Shown here in pieces: positions 43,661 to 55,484 of a stretch of DNA of 64,000 nt (position 1 is the first letter of the stretch; each line of letters opens with the position of its first letter). Under the pieces are notes generated by a model that made no database searches, was not told the DNA's origin, and saw nothing but the letters and a program-made list of their open reading frames with translations. A program made the translations under genes and the position numbers. Source of the stretch: Caenorhabditis remanei (Eukaryota; Nematoda; Chromadorea; Rhabditida; Rhabditidae); assembly GCF_010183535.1 (NCBI RefSeq), contig NC_071333.1:20954587-21018586 (forward strand). Reading direction: 5' to 3'.

Positions 43661-44877
43661 TCAGAGCAAAATAACTCCAGCTGGCACTGCAGACAAATTA
43701 ATTATAGAGAAAATAATAGCTCTATTCACATAATACATTATATGCAAAACGTTTGATGGGTTTAAAGTTCGAAACAACCAAATATTTCTAGAATTCGAAA
43801 TCTCGGTGAATTGGAACTGGGGGACCCCTAGTAACTGTTCAGGATTGTCACCAGCGGATCTGTTTTTCGTAGTGATTTTGAATTTTTGAAGCGTTTGAGA
43901 CAGGAGGAATCTCTGAAAAGTTTTATATAAGATATAGTTAATTTCAAGAAACACTTACCTCTTTCAGGTATAATATATCTCTTGCAGATAAATGCGCCAC
44001 CAATATATCCCCTTTGACAAAATGAGTTAAATTCAGTTTTTCGATTGGTGTAGTTATGACATGCGTTTTCGCTATCAGTTGCTTTGCTTGTAGCCACTGT
44101 TCTAGTTTGGTAGCATTCTCAATGTCTAAATAGCTTGGAGTGTCTCTTTGAAGGGATGCATTGCCAATCTCAATGGTTTGTAGAGTCATCGTATTGATAT
44201 GAGATAGAATCGGTATCAAATGGTTTTCGTTTCCGATTTCAATGAATAGTTTTTTGACTTTCAGTCCTTCTTTCCAAAACTTCAACACTTCTTCAAAGTG
44301 TTTCAGAAACTGATTCAAATTGTCATGCGTTCTATTATGCATCTTAATCCGAGGGTATCGCATAAAATCATGAGGTGGCAATGTTGGTATACCACGTTCA
44401 TGCTCAAGTAGACGAAATTCAGTCAAATAATGGTCAAATGATATCTCCAATAATTCCAAGCTGCCTTTTTGAAATTTCAAGTTTGTTCCGATGTCATTGG
44501 CTAATTCTTCTTAATACTTATTTCCATGAAAAACTACTAATTTTCCCAATCGACCAATTTTACAGTTCATGTACACTATATTTTTGATTTGATCACTGTT
44601 GTATGGTTGAATGCCAAGAATTGCTGATTTCCCACTTGAGATTGAGATTAGAATATTCTCAATCTTTGAATCCGGTTTGATCTCATCAATTGTGAACCGA
44701 ATTCCTCGCGAAACTTTTCGAAGTTTTTGACTGAAAATACTCCGAAAAATGTTATTTCATCAAATACACAACTCACATTTCGATGCATTAAACGTATTCC
44801 AGAATTTTGCTCATTATCAAATTGTTCTCAAATATATTCAGCGAATCCAATGATTTGTTTGGCAATGACTGTCTCAT
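43661..44877 (-). pseudogene. F-box + FTH (fbxa-like) gene with two in-frame stops
   Basis: Exons 44877-44777, 44730-43959 and 43912-43661 splice in frame. The first holds an F-box-like NNLIMSKILEYV-stop-CIEIQKLRKVSRGIRF across the exon 1/2 junction. The second carries the FTH domain (FWKEGLKVKKLFIEIGNENH, HINTMTLQTIEIGNASLQRD, LEQWLQAKQLIAKTHV, LAHLS..DILYLKE-like), and the third the C-terminal strands (NIWLFRTLNPSNVLHI). TAA interrupts the F-box and again before GTNLKFQK (HGNKY-stop-EELANDIG). Otherwise the gene is remarkably complete, so inactivation looks recent. Its ATG directly follows TTTGTTATAG. Confidence 0.6.
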
Positions 44878-44921
44878 CTATAACAAATTCATTTTGAAAA
44901 CAGTGAAAAAAAACAACTTAC

Positions 44922-45932
44922 ATTTTGTAAACCAGACATTTTACAGCTCGACAAAGCATTTTTATTGGAAGACTCTTCTCGGACGAATCGAAAGACACAG
45001 CCATTTCTATCGAATGTGTTCAGAACTTGGCCAGTTTTTGGAATGTATCTGAACCGTTTTATGTTTGTAGGCGATAATTTAACAGGGAAGCCAAATAGGT
45101 GATCCAGATACTGCACTTCTTTTCTTTGATATTGAATTTCAATTTCATGAAAAACCGCAGACTCGAAGAACAACTGGAAAAGCATAAGACCTTTTTTTAA
45201 CGAAAGCTACTGATTTCATTGCAATGTTTTTGCAAATACATTGCAAGAAAAATAACAAGAAAATCTTTTTTTTTCTAGCTACATGTGTCTCACCTTTTTA
45301 ACTTCATCCAAATTTTTTGTGGTGACCAAGTTCAGTTTCATTCTCATCGTTAGACCTTTTGCGTATTTCCACTGATTACAAGCCAACGACACCAATTCTC
45401 CGATTTTGACAATATTGTCACCAAATTCCATTCCCAGCCATATAAACTTAATAGATTTGTAGTCGATCTGAGATAGAACCAAACAAACTTGTGCAATGTC
45501 TCTAGCTTGAAGGAAAACAATTTTGACATTGATTCTCGATCTTCTCAGCTTCAAAGTTCTCCACAAGTTTTCATAGAATCGACTAATTAACGGGTCCATG
45601 TACTCTCGTATGTAAGACAAGTCAAACGAGCCTGAGGGGTTGTATAGGAATTTGAAACGTTTCAAATCCAATTCTGGATCCAATAAAATTTCTTCAAGTT
45701 CTTGAACAAAGATTGTCATGAAATATCGGTTTTCAACTGTCCAATCTACATTTTGCTTTTTGCAAACCACCAATGTATCATTTCCTTGCTGATTATATTT
45801 CATTTTGAGGGTTGTGGAAGGATCAGAAAATATATTCAGTTTCAGAACAATGGATCTTAATTCCAAAACGATTTCCACTTCAGTTATATGCTTTTTTTGT
45901 TTAGCAGTAATGCATTGAGTTATGAAAGCCAT
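44922..45932 (-). CDS. FTH-domain gene without an F-box
   Basis: Exon 1 45932-45294 and exon 2 45173-44922 (GTGAGA...TTTTCCAG) stay in frame. FTH features include MTIFVQELEEILLDPELDLK, VKIVFLQARDIAQVCLVLSQ, IDYKSIKFIWLGME and QWKYAKGLTMRMKL. The C-terminal block is FRYIPKTGQVLNTFD...VFRFVREE. The N-terminus lacks an F-box, and an acceptor (TTCTTTCAG) just before the ATG suggests lost upstream exons. The end is ambiguous: reading through the donor gives a stop after LQNVSCFFSLFSK. Splicing at GTAAGT instead joins, in phase, to the ATG of the next F-box gene. Confidence 0.5.
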
Positions 45933-46584
45933 TGTGATATCTGAAAGAATTTCAAAAGAGTTAATTTAAAAAATGTATCAAAAATGCAAAAAAGAAACAA
46001 AATATGAAAGTTGAAACTAAAAAATGTTAATAAAAGTCGAAAGTCGTTTTATTATATAGCATATTTAGTCAAACCGTGTTTGTTCACCAATTATTTCGGC
46101 AGTATCGACATGAGGGAATTCTTATCAGTTGTAGAAGAAATGAGTGTGCTAACGTTTTCAGAAACACCCTTTTTTTTCACAAACAACATTTTACGTTCGT
46201 TGTTTTCAGGTCCTATGAAATACTGAGATAGATTGGAACACATCTTTTATATGATTCAAGAACATTACACGTGGGTTCTTGTGAAAACGTTTTCAATCCA
46301 ACGGACCGTTTCTGTGCTAGTCTGAATGACGAAATATGAGATTTTAATTTTTGTGCAACTCCAAAAAGAGTGACGGATTGCTTCTAATTGCAGATCGCGG
46401 TTCCAAACGTATTTTCAGATAGGTTATCCGTTCGAGATCCGTACAAACTGAACAGTTTTATACCAACATCAGGAATATCTGTTAATAATTTCAAACAACA
46501 GGCGATTTGGACTCAAATTTTTTTATTAAACATTTTTCACACCGAGAAAACCAAAACAAAAATTAAACTCAAAAATTAACAGCA

Positions 46585-46750
46585 TTAGTTCATTCCAAGC
46601 GGAGTGGTCAAGTGTGGGGCATCCTTTTTTTCTTTCTGAAAATAATTATAATGAGTTACAAACTTTTAAATTTGTAGTATACCACTTACCTTGCATGTTC
46701 CGCAGCACACACTGGCGTTTTCGGTTGCAGAGGTTTTTTTTGATCCGCAA
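46585..46750 (-). CDS. Possible small cysteine-rich peptide gene (last two exons)
   Basis: Exon 46750-46690 and exon 46635-46585 join in frame as SCGSKKTSATENASVCCGTC, K, then EKKDAPHLTTPLGMN and TAA. A candidate upstream exon (about 46985-46912) encodes a hydrophobic TACVAVFSFW segment but in a frame that meets a stop. It would need another start, a different splice, or be broken. The composition suggests a short secreted worm peptide. Family not recognised. Confidence 0.35.
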
Positions 46751-47049
46751 CTGAAAGAACAGTGTATCTATGTATAGTTCGGCAGTATATCTATGTACAG
46801 TACGACTTCAAGTTGATAGGAGCTCATAATCCAAAAGTGAAAACTTATTATGTTTTGGATTTTAGTATAATCATATTGGTAAGAAAAATTATATGAAACA
46901 CTTACCTTTCCACTCTCCAATTCCAAAAAAACAAGCATTCATTAAAAATCAAAATCCCAGAATGAAAAAACGGCAACACAAGCTGTCAATCTGAAAAATT
47001 AAATAACATTCACTAAGTTGAATTAAAAACTTACATCACTCCATTTCCT

Positions 47050-48150
47050 ATAAAATATATGATATTAGTATTAAATAAAAATAGTCAGCATTTTTACAAT
47101 TCTCTCCTAATGCTGCTCCGATACATTTTTGGGCGAACTTTACACAGAAGCTCTTGGTTTAGAAATGAGACATCATTTGCTGAAGCCAACATTCCTCTTC
47201 TACCTCTTTTCACAAGCTCCTCCCATTTGCAATTTCGTTACAAACCAAAGAATAAAGGCTCAATAAAATGTTGGGGCGACATGGCTTTGACCATCAGTCA
47301 AAATTTATGGCGTCATTAGGGTTGGCGTCTTGTCTTTTCTCTTCGGAATATTACATAAATACACAAATTTTCCTTTAAGTAGAAAATCTATGAAAAGGCG
47401 GAAGGTGACAAGTGCGCATTATTGTGATGAATCACCATTCATCGGCTCCCACAGTTTTCAATGTATCAATCAAAACATATTGTGTATCTGTTTGAGATTT
47501 AATTAAATTCTTCCCCCCCCCCTTCCCGGTCTTCCACAAAACCTCTTCAATACGTGCATCCGCCAAAATCCATCTTTTTCCTAAGCTTCTTCTTTTCTCC
47601 ATTCGACAAAAGAAATAAGAGAAACAAAGAAGTGTGGGGCCCCTCTGAGGGCTCATGAAGAGAAAAAGGGAGCGATAGCTATGAAACCCGGCTGGTGGCA
47701 GTGCCGGCAACGAACATTGAGGGAAAGTGTGTGTAGCGGACACATTCTGAATGCGGGAAGGAAGAGAAGAGAAGAGGAGAAAGGGGGGGTGGGGTTCTTG
47801 GCAGGGTGCCAGGAAAAAAGGAAAAGGAAAAAGAAGGGACAAGGGAAGGGGCAAGGGGTTTAGTGTCTCGGAGAAAACATAAAATTTCGGAAGGCAAGAT
47901 GAAAAGATAGCAGACAAAAGTGTGTGGTGGAAAAGGGTAAGAAAATGTTGAGGGATTTAAAAAGAAATTGAAAGCTCAAATTGGAATTTTTTATTTGAAA
48001 AAAAAACGAAGCAGCCCTCATAAATCTATAAAAAGATTCTCGAGGGAATTATGAGCTGTACTATGTATGTTCTTGATTTTCGTTCTACATAACGCAAACC
48101 CCATTCATTTTTCAGTCGGCAATACAAAATTCCTATTTCAATTCTAAAAT
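47050..48150. other. Intergenic DNA with C-run and G/A-rich tract
   Basis: Contains a run of ten C (about 47512-47522) and a purine-rich stretch (GAGAAGAGGAGAAAGG, 47740-47860). Frames here (for example 47432-47917 minus) are compositional artefacts. No gene is supported. Confidence 0.4.
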
Positions 48151-48171
48151 TTTGAAAAATTCCTTCAAATT

Positions 48172-49587
48172 ATGAGAATTCTAGCCAAACTAATATTTGT
48201 TCTGATTAGTATTACTATTCGTATTCATGCAGAAAGACGAGTCCCCCGTTTTACCACCAATGGATACATCGAGTTCTGGGGAAAGTACACATGCAGCGCA
48301 TGCGACGTATGGTGCTTATCAGTTTCGTATATGGAGAGAGATAGTTTGTTAGTGAATTCCATTCATTGAGTCTCCATTCACATTGAGGGGATTTTCAGAA
48401 AAGACGATACTGTCTTCGATATGCCAAATATATGTGGAAAAAGAAATCAGGTATTGGAGCATTACAAGAAGTTGGATTATTTTTGGAGTGAAATTGGACT
48501 TGCGGTAAGTGAAAAGGCAACAAAAACTGAAACTGCATGAAAAGAGGTTGCTGGGAGAAAAAGTTTGTATTTATACTAAATAACAAATAGTTCTAACCAT
48601 TTTGGCGGTTTTCTTTTCAAAATTTCCAGCTTTGAGAATGTGTCACGGTTTTTCATAGAGCGTACAGATCAAAAGTAGAGCTCCATTTTTGTAGTTGACA
48701 ACGTTTTTGTACGGACACTCCCTAGAGAGTTATTGTCATTTTAAGACGGCAGCTTGAGAATCGCGCTATTTTGCCTTAAAATTGGGCGATTTGACAGAGA
48801 AATTACTTTGTCGGTACGTAAATAGCTTGAGAGTACCCGCACAAAAAAGTTGTCAACTACAAAAATTAAGTTCTACTGTTGACTTGTACGACTTACAAAG
48901 CATTTTACTAGGTGGGACAATCAGTGATACCATAACAGCCTCTCAAAGTTGGAAATTTTCCACTGAAAACGGCCAAAATTGTTAGAATTATGGTAATTGT
49001 TTAAACAGGACGAATACGCTCCCGGTCTTGACATTCTACACAACTGTTCTACAGATGGGATGACCTTGGAAATAGAACACAATTTTCGACGTCAAAGGGC
49101 GTCCAAAGAGTGAGTTTGCTCATTCATTGCAGTCACTGACTACTTTTTTTTTAGATGTGGATCGTACGAATACTCATTCCATTTGAACGATGATGGATAT
49201 GATAGCAGCACGAACTTCTCAGCATATTTTAAACTTCCTCGATATGACTTTTGGAAATATCCATGGGGTGTAAAGCCATCGGAGTTCCCAACCAAAGGTT
49301 GTTCAGGCGAAGAGGAGTTTGAAAAAAAGAAAACAACTGTTTCGACAGAACCAGTGACTACTACTGTGCCAACCACTACTACTTCTACTACTACTACCAT
49401 GCCAATCTTCCAATATTTACGTGAAAATTGTTCTGAAGCTGACTTGGCCAGTTATCAGAAAAGTGCTGCCAAGTTTTCCTCTTCTGATAATTCTGGCCAA
49501 CCTGAACCTCCAAGATCTATTCATCACACTTTTAATCATCACCCTAAAAATTTTAAAAATAGTAGTTCTTCATATAAATCCTCGTAA
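48172..49587 (+). CDS. Secreted protein, possibly distant transthyretin-like, paralogue 1
   Basis: Exons 48172-48347, 48399-48504, 49009-49109 and 49155-49587 give 271 residues. A signal peptide (MRILAKLIFVLISITIRIHA) is followed by GYIEFWGKYTCSACDVWCLS, ERDSLKDDTVFDMPNIC, DEYAPGLDILHNCS and YEYSFHLNDDG...YFKLP. The pattern G-x-C, then DD, then an I-H-x-C segment resembles the transthyretin-like family, but the match is weak. A Thr-rich linker (VPTTTTSTTTT, about 188-205) leads to a C-terminal block IFQYLRENCSEADLASYQKS. Intron 2 (505 bases) carries a MITE. AATAAAG lies about 40 bases after the stop. Extracellular action is inferred. Confidence 0.7.
48594..48985. mobile_element. Palindromic MITE (392 bp) in intron 2
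   Basis: The left end CTAACCATTTTGGCGGTTTTC and right end GAAAACGGCCAAAATTGTTAG are inverted. Inner arms pair TTTTTGTAGTTGACAACGTTT with AAAGTTGTCAACTACAAAAA. No coding frame. The core arm sequence recurs at 52604, 55485 and 56815. Confidence 0.65.
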
Positions 49588-49689
49588 TACGTTTTTTGAT
49601 AAATTATTTCATTTGTGTTCAGTCTGTTGCAATAAAGTACCATTTTCAAAAAGTTGTTTTCTGTGGTAAATTACAACACTCGAAAGTGT

Positions 49690-50750
49690 ATCACGTTCTC
49701 AATCGTTATCCGTTATAGTCAATTTTGAAAAGAATGTAGATACCATTATTTTTTAAGTTTATAACTTTTCAGTATTAAACCTCCTTTACAGATTAGACGA
49801 GGATTTTTGTCGTTGGTTCTTGTGTAATGTATCATCTGAAAAATGCAATGTATCATCTGAAAAAAGCAAATCAACCGTCACCATACAATTAATACATCCA
49901 ACTGACAATCGGCTCAAACAATCACAAGAAAAGGAGTATATGGAGTATACCAATTGTATGGCACAAGCGATAGACTCATTGCTTTAAAAACTGTTCGATT
50001 GTCAATTTTGAAGGACAATACACATCAGAGTGGACAATATCACGGTGGAAAGAGACGCCGCTAAGGCTCTGAACTCAATTTCCCCAGAGATCAACTACGA
50101 GGAGTACGCGATGAAGTCGATCACAACTTTTGAATATGATCACTATGTTATTTTCATATGATCACTATGATATTTTCATAAACTGTGGAATTCATATAAT
50201 TTGCAACAGCTATTTGGTGATTGGATCACTAACTGATCGCATTCGATACAAATTTTGCAAAATTCAACTATTCACTTTTCTTAAGATCTCCACAATTTCG
50301 TCGTATCGGTGCTGGTATATATGCCAATCGGAAAACACTATTCCATGGAACTAACCTTGCAAGATCCTGAGTTTGATTCCAAATTCGGTGAAGGGTTCTA
50401 TTTCTGTTGACGGGTAAGACTGTTTAAAATCAGTTGGCGTTATTAAAATCATGACGTTTACAGAAATCGCATCACTTGCTACACCGTCCCGGATTTGGTT
50501 CAACGGAAAAAAGTTAATTGCTACTACATCGAAAAACTCAACGATGCTTCCGAAATCCATGTCGTGGTTCATCCGATTGGACACGCTACCCGAGTTCTCG
50601 TGTGAATGGAATTATTTGTTAAAATTGTCTTTTTTAAATATCTTTCTCATTTTTTCTTTTCAATATCGCACTGAATCATGCTAATTTTTGATTTCCAACT
50701 AAACATTTTCTTTTAATCGTCAATAAAGATTATGGACAAATCAAGTACAA
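49690..50750 (+). pseudogene. Coding-like debris between the secreted paralogues
   Basis: Exon-like pieces include VDNITVERDAAKALNSISPE (about 50032-50120), FRRIGAGIYANRKTLFHGTN (about 50298-50360) and, after TTTACAG at 50459, NRITCYTVPDLVQRKKVNCY followed by IEKLNDASEIHVVVHPIGHA to TGA at about 50605. Frames between them are interrupted. It may be a decayed third gene; its family was not recognised, and similarity to the flanking paralogues is not clear. Confidence 0.35.
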
Positions 50751-50769
50751 GTTTTTTATTAAACAATTA

Positions 50770-51290
50770 ATTGCTGTCATTTCCGATCTTTCTGATTATC
50801 ATAACCATTTGTAATACTTTCAGATGAAAACGCGGTATTTTTCCAATACTTCTCAAAGCAATTTCCTTTGATAACTCTGTTATTTCAAGAGGATAACAAA
50901 AGGATTCATCGAATTTTGGATGCAGAAATGAACCTCTGTGTTAGGAAGATATGGAAAGTTTCATTTCTTGAACGCATTACATTTTTTAGTTAGTGATTCC
51001 TTTGGTTTTTTAAGCTTATTAAATTTCCATTATTTCTGAAACTATCTCAAAGTGAAAAACAAAAAATTTAAAATTGAGATGACGTTAGGATCTTCGAAGT
51101 GACATGAAAATTGAGCATTGTGTTCCCCCTCCTTAAAATTGGCCTATTAAGAAAACAGGAAACCATAAATTAAATTGCCAGTCCAAGCAGCTGGTGACGA
51201 ATCAATTGGAGAAGAGCGGGGTCTATTCTTTTTTTTCTCTGATGTGAATATCTGAGCTTTCGATTTTTTCCTTAAAAGCCATTTGAGACG
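50770..51290. other. Intergenic DNA
   Basis: No coding frame, repeat or RNA signal was recognised; A/T-rich. Confidence 0.4.
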
Positions 51291-51319
51291 CTTCTGAATT
51301 TTCTTAGTTTTTCAGGATC

Positions 51320-52263
51320 ATGAACGTTCTCAAAATCATTTTTTTGCTTCTGTTTACCATTGGTGCTTCTCTTGCTCGTCCTCGGGAACCCACTTGGGGT
51401 TTCGCCGAGTTTTGGGGCTCATTCAGGTGTCACATTGCCGAAACATGGTGTTTATCGTTGACATACGTAGAAAGAGATACTTTGTAAGCTTTAATTACTT
51501 TTAAATTTCACAATTTTTTACTTTTAGGGTAGATGATGTTGTGTATGAGATGCCAAACGTTTGTCGAAATGGATCAAGAGTTTTAGAACATTTTCTCAGA
51601 ACAAATGTGCTTCATACAGAAAGTTCTGTGTTATTGGTAAGTCACTAAAAATTGATGAGTTTTGAATTGGAAATTGTGAAATTATCGTTATAGGACGATT
51701 TTTCACTAGGAATCAACATGATTCACAACTGCTCCGTGTTTGGAACTACCTATGAAGCAGACCACAACTTTGAAGTACAACATTTTATGGAAAAGTAAGT
51801 TTATTATGTTTTTTCTATCATGCAGTTGTTTCTCTTCAGGTGCGTAGGATACAAGTACGGTATTGATTTGAGAGACCTAGGTTCCGAAAGCAGCCTCGAT
51901 ATTTCTTCGAATTTCGAACTACCTCAAAAAGATACAATATGGGGTAAAAGACCACCAGTGTTTCCATCTGACTCGTGTGTCTGGCGTGAAAAAACGACAC
52001 CGTCCACGCCAACCACTCCTACAACTACTGCCCCCACTACATCTACTGTAACTTCATTGTTTGACTATTTACGTAGGAACTGTCCTGAAACTGACATAGC
52101 TAATTATAAGAACAGTGTTGTCATTGCCTCCTCTTTAGATGATTCTGGTCTTCCTGAACCTCCCAGATCTTTGGTTCACACCTTTCGTTATCGTTCTATA
52201 AATCATAGTGATTCAGATTCCACTATGTCCTCAACCACAAACACTTCTAAGTTTTCATTGTAA
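51320..52263 (+). CDS. Secreted protein, possibly distant transthyretin-like, paralogue 2
   Basis: Exons 51320-51483, 51528-51636, 51694-51794 and 51840-52263 give 265 residues. Intron positions and phases are identical to paralogue 1. Signal peptide MNVLKIIFLLLFTIGASLA; then FAEFWGSFRCHIAETWCLSL, ERDTLVDDVVYEMPNVC, INMIHNCS and KYGIDLRDLGSESSLD. A Thr/Pro linker (TPTTPTTTAPTTSTVT) is followed by LFDYLRRNCPETDIANYKNS. TTTTTCAG lies four bases before the ATG (trans-splice-like). Cysteines align with paralogue 1. AAATAAAATA follows at about 52375. The pair arose by tandem duplication and has diverged considerably. Confidence 0.7.
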
Positions 52264-52603
52264 TTTTTAACTTCAATTGTATTTTCCCAATAACAGAAAT
52301 TCAGTTTTTCTCAATAGATTATTTGTTTACAGGTTATCTCATTATTATATGTAACATTGTGTCTCGGTATACACAAATAAAATAGTAGCATGTAAATTAT
52401 TATTTGAAATATGTTTTTAGTTTATTTCATAGCAGATTATAGCTTCTTGAAACAGAGGTAAGACATTTCTCATATCCTGGTTTTGTACTATCGGTTCACA
52501 AACACTAGCCAGGGGTTTTGCAAGTCTAAAAAGAAATGCAAATCATGATTCCCATTCTGAAACCATTTCGAACAAGTTAGATGCGCCTTTAAGACCCCGA
52601 CTG

Positions 52604-52762
52604 AGTGGTCCAATCCTAGAACTCCATTTTTTTAGTTGAGAACTTTATTAAAGGGTACCATAAAGCATCTCACTAGAATAAGGCAAGTGCCGAGAAAAAT
52701 GTCTGTCTTGCGAAGCAAGCAAAGTTGTCAACTACAAAAATAGAGTTCTAGAAGTGGACCAC
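52604..52762. mobile_element. Short palindromic MITE of the same family as 48594-48985
   Basis: GTGGTCCAATCCTAGAACTC at the left is the inverse of GAGTTCTAGAAGTGGACCAC at the right with one or two mismatches. The inner arms contain TTTAGTTGAGAAC and GTTGTCAACTACAAA. Confidence 0.6.
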
Positions 52763-52779
52763 ATAGCCAAATAGAAATT

Positions 52780-53380
52780 TGAGCTTGTAGAAAAGTTCAT
52801 ACTTATGTCTCAAAGCATGAAGTAGAGAATGTTCATATCTTCGTAACCGCAATATAGTTAATTTGGAGTTTAAATTATAAGTATTTAGTCAATAAACGTT
52901 CAAAACGAACAACACAATAATAAATTCGAAATGCCACTAAAATATTTTTTTTAATTTGTAGTTTACATATTTTCATTTTACATTTTTTAACTTATGACGT
53001 ATTCCATATTGCTGCCATCATCAAATGTTTTGTAGTTATAACTTCAGTCAAATAATTTCTGCAATCCCCACTAACTTTTCATTCCACACACCAAATCTGC
53101 GAAAATTCGAAAATATGAATTAGTCGCTCGAGTAGAGAAAATGAGTAACATGCGCTTTTAATTATACACCCTCGCCCAACTCTTCCATTTTGTCTCTCCG
53201 GGATAAGTTGTCATGGAGATTTGATCAGAGGGTGTTTTTGTGTTGTTCATTGACTCATTTTCAATTTTTTTTTTTCAATTTTTTTCATTCGTAGCTTTCT
53301 GATTCAAAGTATTTACATTTACGCATAGTTTGTTTTCAGTGGTATTATCGACTTTTCAGATTGTGTTTGCCGTTTCATAG
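52780..53380. other. Intergenic DNA upstream of the orphan gene
   Basis: No gene seen. The last 60 bases include TTTTCAG (53354-53360) and TTTCATAG (53373-53380), the latter a likely trans-splice acceptor for the next gene. Confidence 0.4.
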
Positions 53381-53392
53381 GAAATAACAATT

Positions 53393-54043
53393 ATGGCTGG
53401 ATATAAAAATTGCAGCAAAAGTGTCTCCAAAAAAGAGTAAGATGATGTATATTTTATTTTATTTTTCAACTTATGTTAATCATTTTTTATTAATCAGGTC
53501 ACATAATCGCATTCTCCACTCAACCGCGTTGGAAATGGCAACTGATGTGCTTCCAACGTCGGCATTCATCAGGTAAATATACAAAAACTTAGAATCAGTC
53601 ATCAATTCGCACATATTCATTTTAGAACAATGACTCACGTTGTCAAAATGAAGAGTAGCTCATCGCAAATTAAAGCAAAAAATGGGTAACTATTAAAGCA
53701 TGGTCTACAAACTCATTTCATAGGTTTCAGACCATATTCATATACGACTACAGCCAAACCTGATAATCATCTTCATCGAGAATTCTATAAGTAAACAAAT
53801 CAACTTGTTTACTAGTTTTTCCAACGACTCAATAATTTCAGCCCACAATTCTTCCTAATAGAAGGGTCTTCTAAGCGAGAAAGTCATGTGTTCTTCAAAG
53901 AAGCTGGGTAAGATCAAATTTAGAAATTATAGAATTTTAAAGTTGTATTTTGCAGGAAGAAAGCACGCGAAAGGGTGGAGAAGTTGAGACGGTCCAATAA
54001 TGCATCTCAATGTTGCTTCACTACCATGCGGAAGTATTGTTGA
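53393..54043 (+). CDS. Unrecognised 130-residue protein in six short exons
   Basis: Exons 53393-53436, 53498-53572, 53626-53685, 53731-53790, 53842-53907 and 53956-54043 are all joined in the same phase (each ends two bases into a codon) with GTAA donors and AG acceptors. The frame runs from MAGYKNCSKSVSKKE to CCFTTMRKYC-TGA. Consistent phase over five introns makes coding near certain. The protein is basic and hydrophilic with no signal peptide and a Cys-containing C-terminus. It contains LEMATDVLPTSAFIRTMTH, PDNHLHREFYNPQFFLIEGS and KARERVEKLRR. Function unknown; cytoplasmic or nuclear location is inferred. Confidence 0.7.
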
Positions 54044-54049
54044 AACCTT

Positions 54050-55470
54050 ATCTTCTTCTTTTTCTTTAAAATTATATAAATTGCAGCTTCGGGTTCAACA
54101 GGCCACTCCCAGTCTTAAACAAAAATGGTGGAGCCGTATTTCCGTAGGTTTTCTTTCTAAATTAGCAAGAAAATTTAGAGAATTTAGTTTCCTAAATAAA
54201 CAAACACGATTTTCAGTAAAGTACAACCACGCATGCAAAGTACACAACAGATGACCAAAAGGAACGGAAGGCCAGATGTTATCACACTCGATTGAAAGAT
54301 AGAATTAAATGTCTTACGTTCTCAATTTGAACGCTCTGAGTGATTGTCCTCTTTGTTTTTTTCCAGTTTTTCTAAACGCTACCATTGCAATCTGTCGAAC
54401 CCCTCAGCATATCTCTACTCACTATCTCTACCAATTTCATCATACCTTTCCATTTTTCTTTTCAAAATCAAATATTTTGATAAATAATGAAGCTAAATCT
54501 GGATGAAATTCCACTAAAACGTAGCAGACCAACTCTCCATCTCATTAGCATAGTGCAGGTGCGGATAACCAAGCGTGTGTTTATCCACGAACACACCCAA
54601 ATTCCTAAATTAATGAGAGACTGCGGTGCTCTTCTTTTCCCGCACCTCTAAATGTCTCTAGATTGGTGAACAAAAGGAAACCAGGGAAAGGGTGTTTTGA
54701 GATTCGGATTGCATTTTCCCAGCATCTCTAATTATTTTCTTAAAGCTGGGATACCTAACCTTTATGAATAAAAAGCTTAATTATAAAGCGGAAAGAAATC
54801 ACCAGGCTGTGCATACTAATAGTAAAATATCAGAAGATCATTCGGCTTGAGTAAATCAAATTTTTCAGACATAAGTCCTGAAATAGGAAGGAAGAGAAAA
54901 GAAAACTGATAATATATAATTAAAATTGCAAACTGTATAAGTTCTGACATTTCTGGACTTGACTTCCCCTCCTCTTTTTATTGTATTTCTTTTTTTGTAT
55001 TCTATTTTTAATTTTAATTGATTAACCTTCACGTATCGAGCATACGTAAATAAATAAGAATAAATAGAATAATAAGTTAATATCAGCATTTCGCGTTTTA
55101 CCAGAAAAAGATTCTTTATTATTAAATTCAGGAGAAATAAATTCGGTCAGTCTTTTTTGTCACCGTCATTTGGCTTAAATGTTATTTAGCGTTGAAGATT
55201 TATCTTGTAAAAAGAATTATATAGTATTATGGAGTATTTGAAAAGGTTTGAAGTTTCTAAAACCCCGGGGGAAATCATACTTCTGAATACAACTTCTTGC
55301 AAATGGGACCGGTCTTCACTCTTTATTCCATTGATGGCAGAGAGCATATCACATTGTAAGAAATTCCAATAGATGTCAAAGATAATCCTTTGTTTGAAAA
55401 GATAAGCACATAAACATAAGAAAAATGAGTTTCAATATTTTCCAGTTGACTTTCTGCAAGAACCTCTGCA
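54050..55470. other. Intergenic DNA
   Basis: No supported gene. Frames such as 54000-54254 overlap the previous gene's end or are A/T by-products. No repeat was firmly identified apart from the start of the MITE at 55485. Confidence 0.4.
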
Positions 55471-55484
55471 GTTTTGCAAACAAA

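Noticed and set aside
47432..47917. 161-codon minus-strand frame
   Set aside because: Pro/Leu/Phe/Ser-rich product of a purine-rich tract; no domain, start context or splice signals.
50027..50605. Third member of the transthyretin-like pair
   Set aside because: The pieces do not align convincingly with the flanking paralogues and the frames are interrupted; kept only as unrecognised debris.
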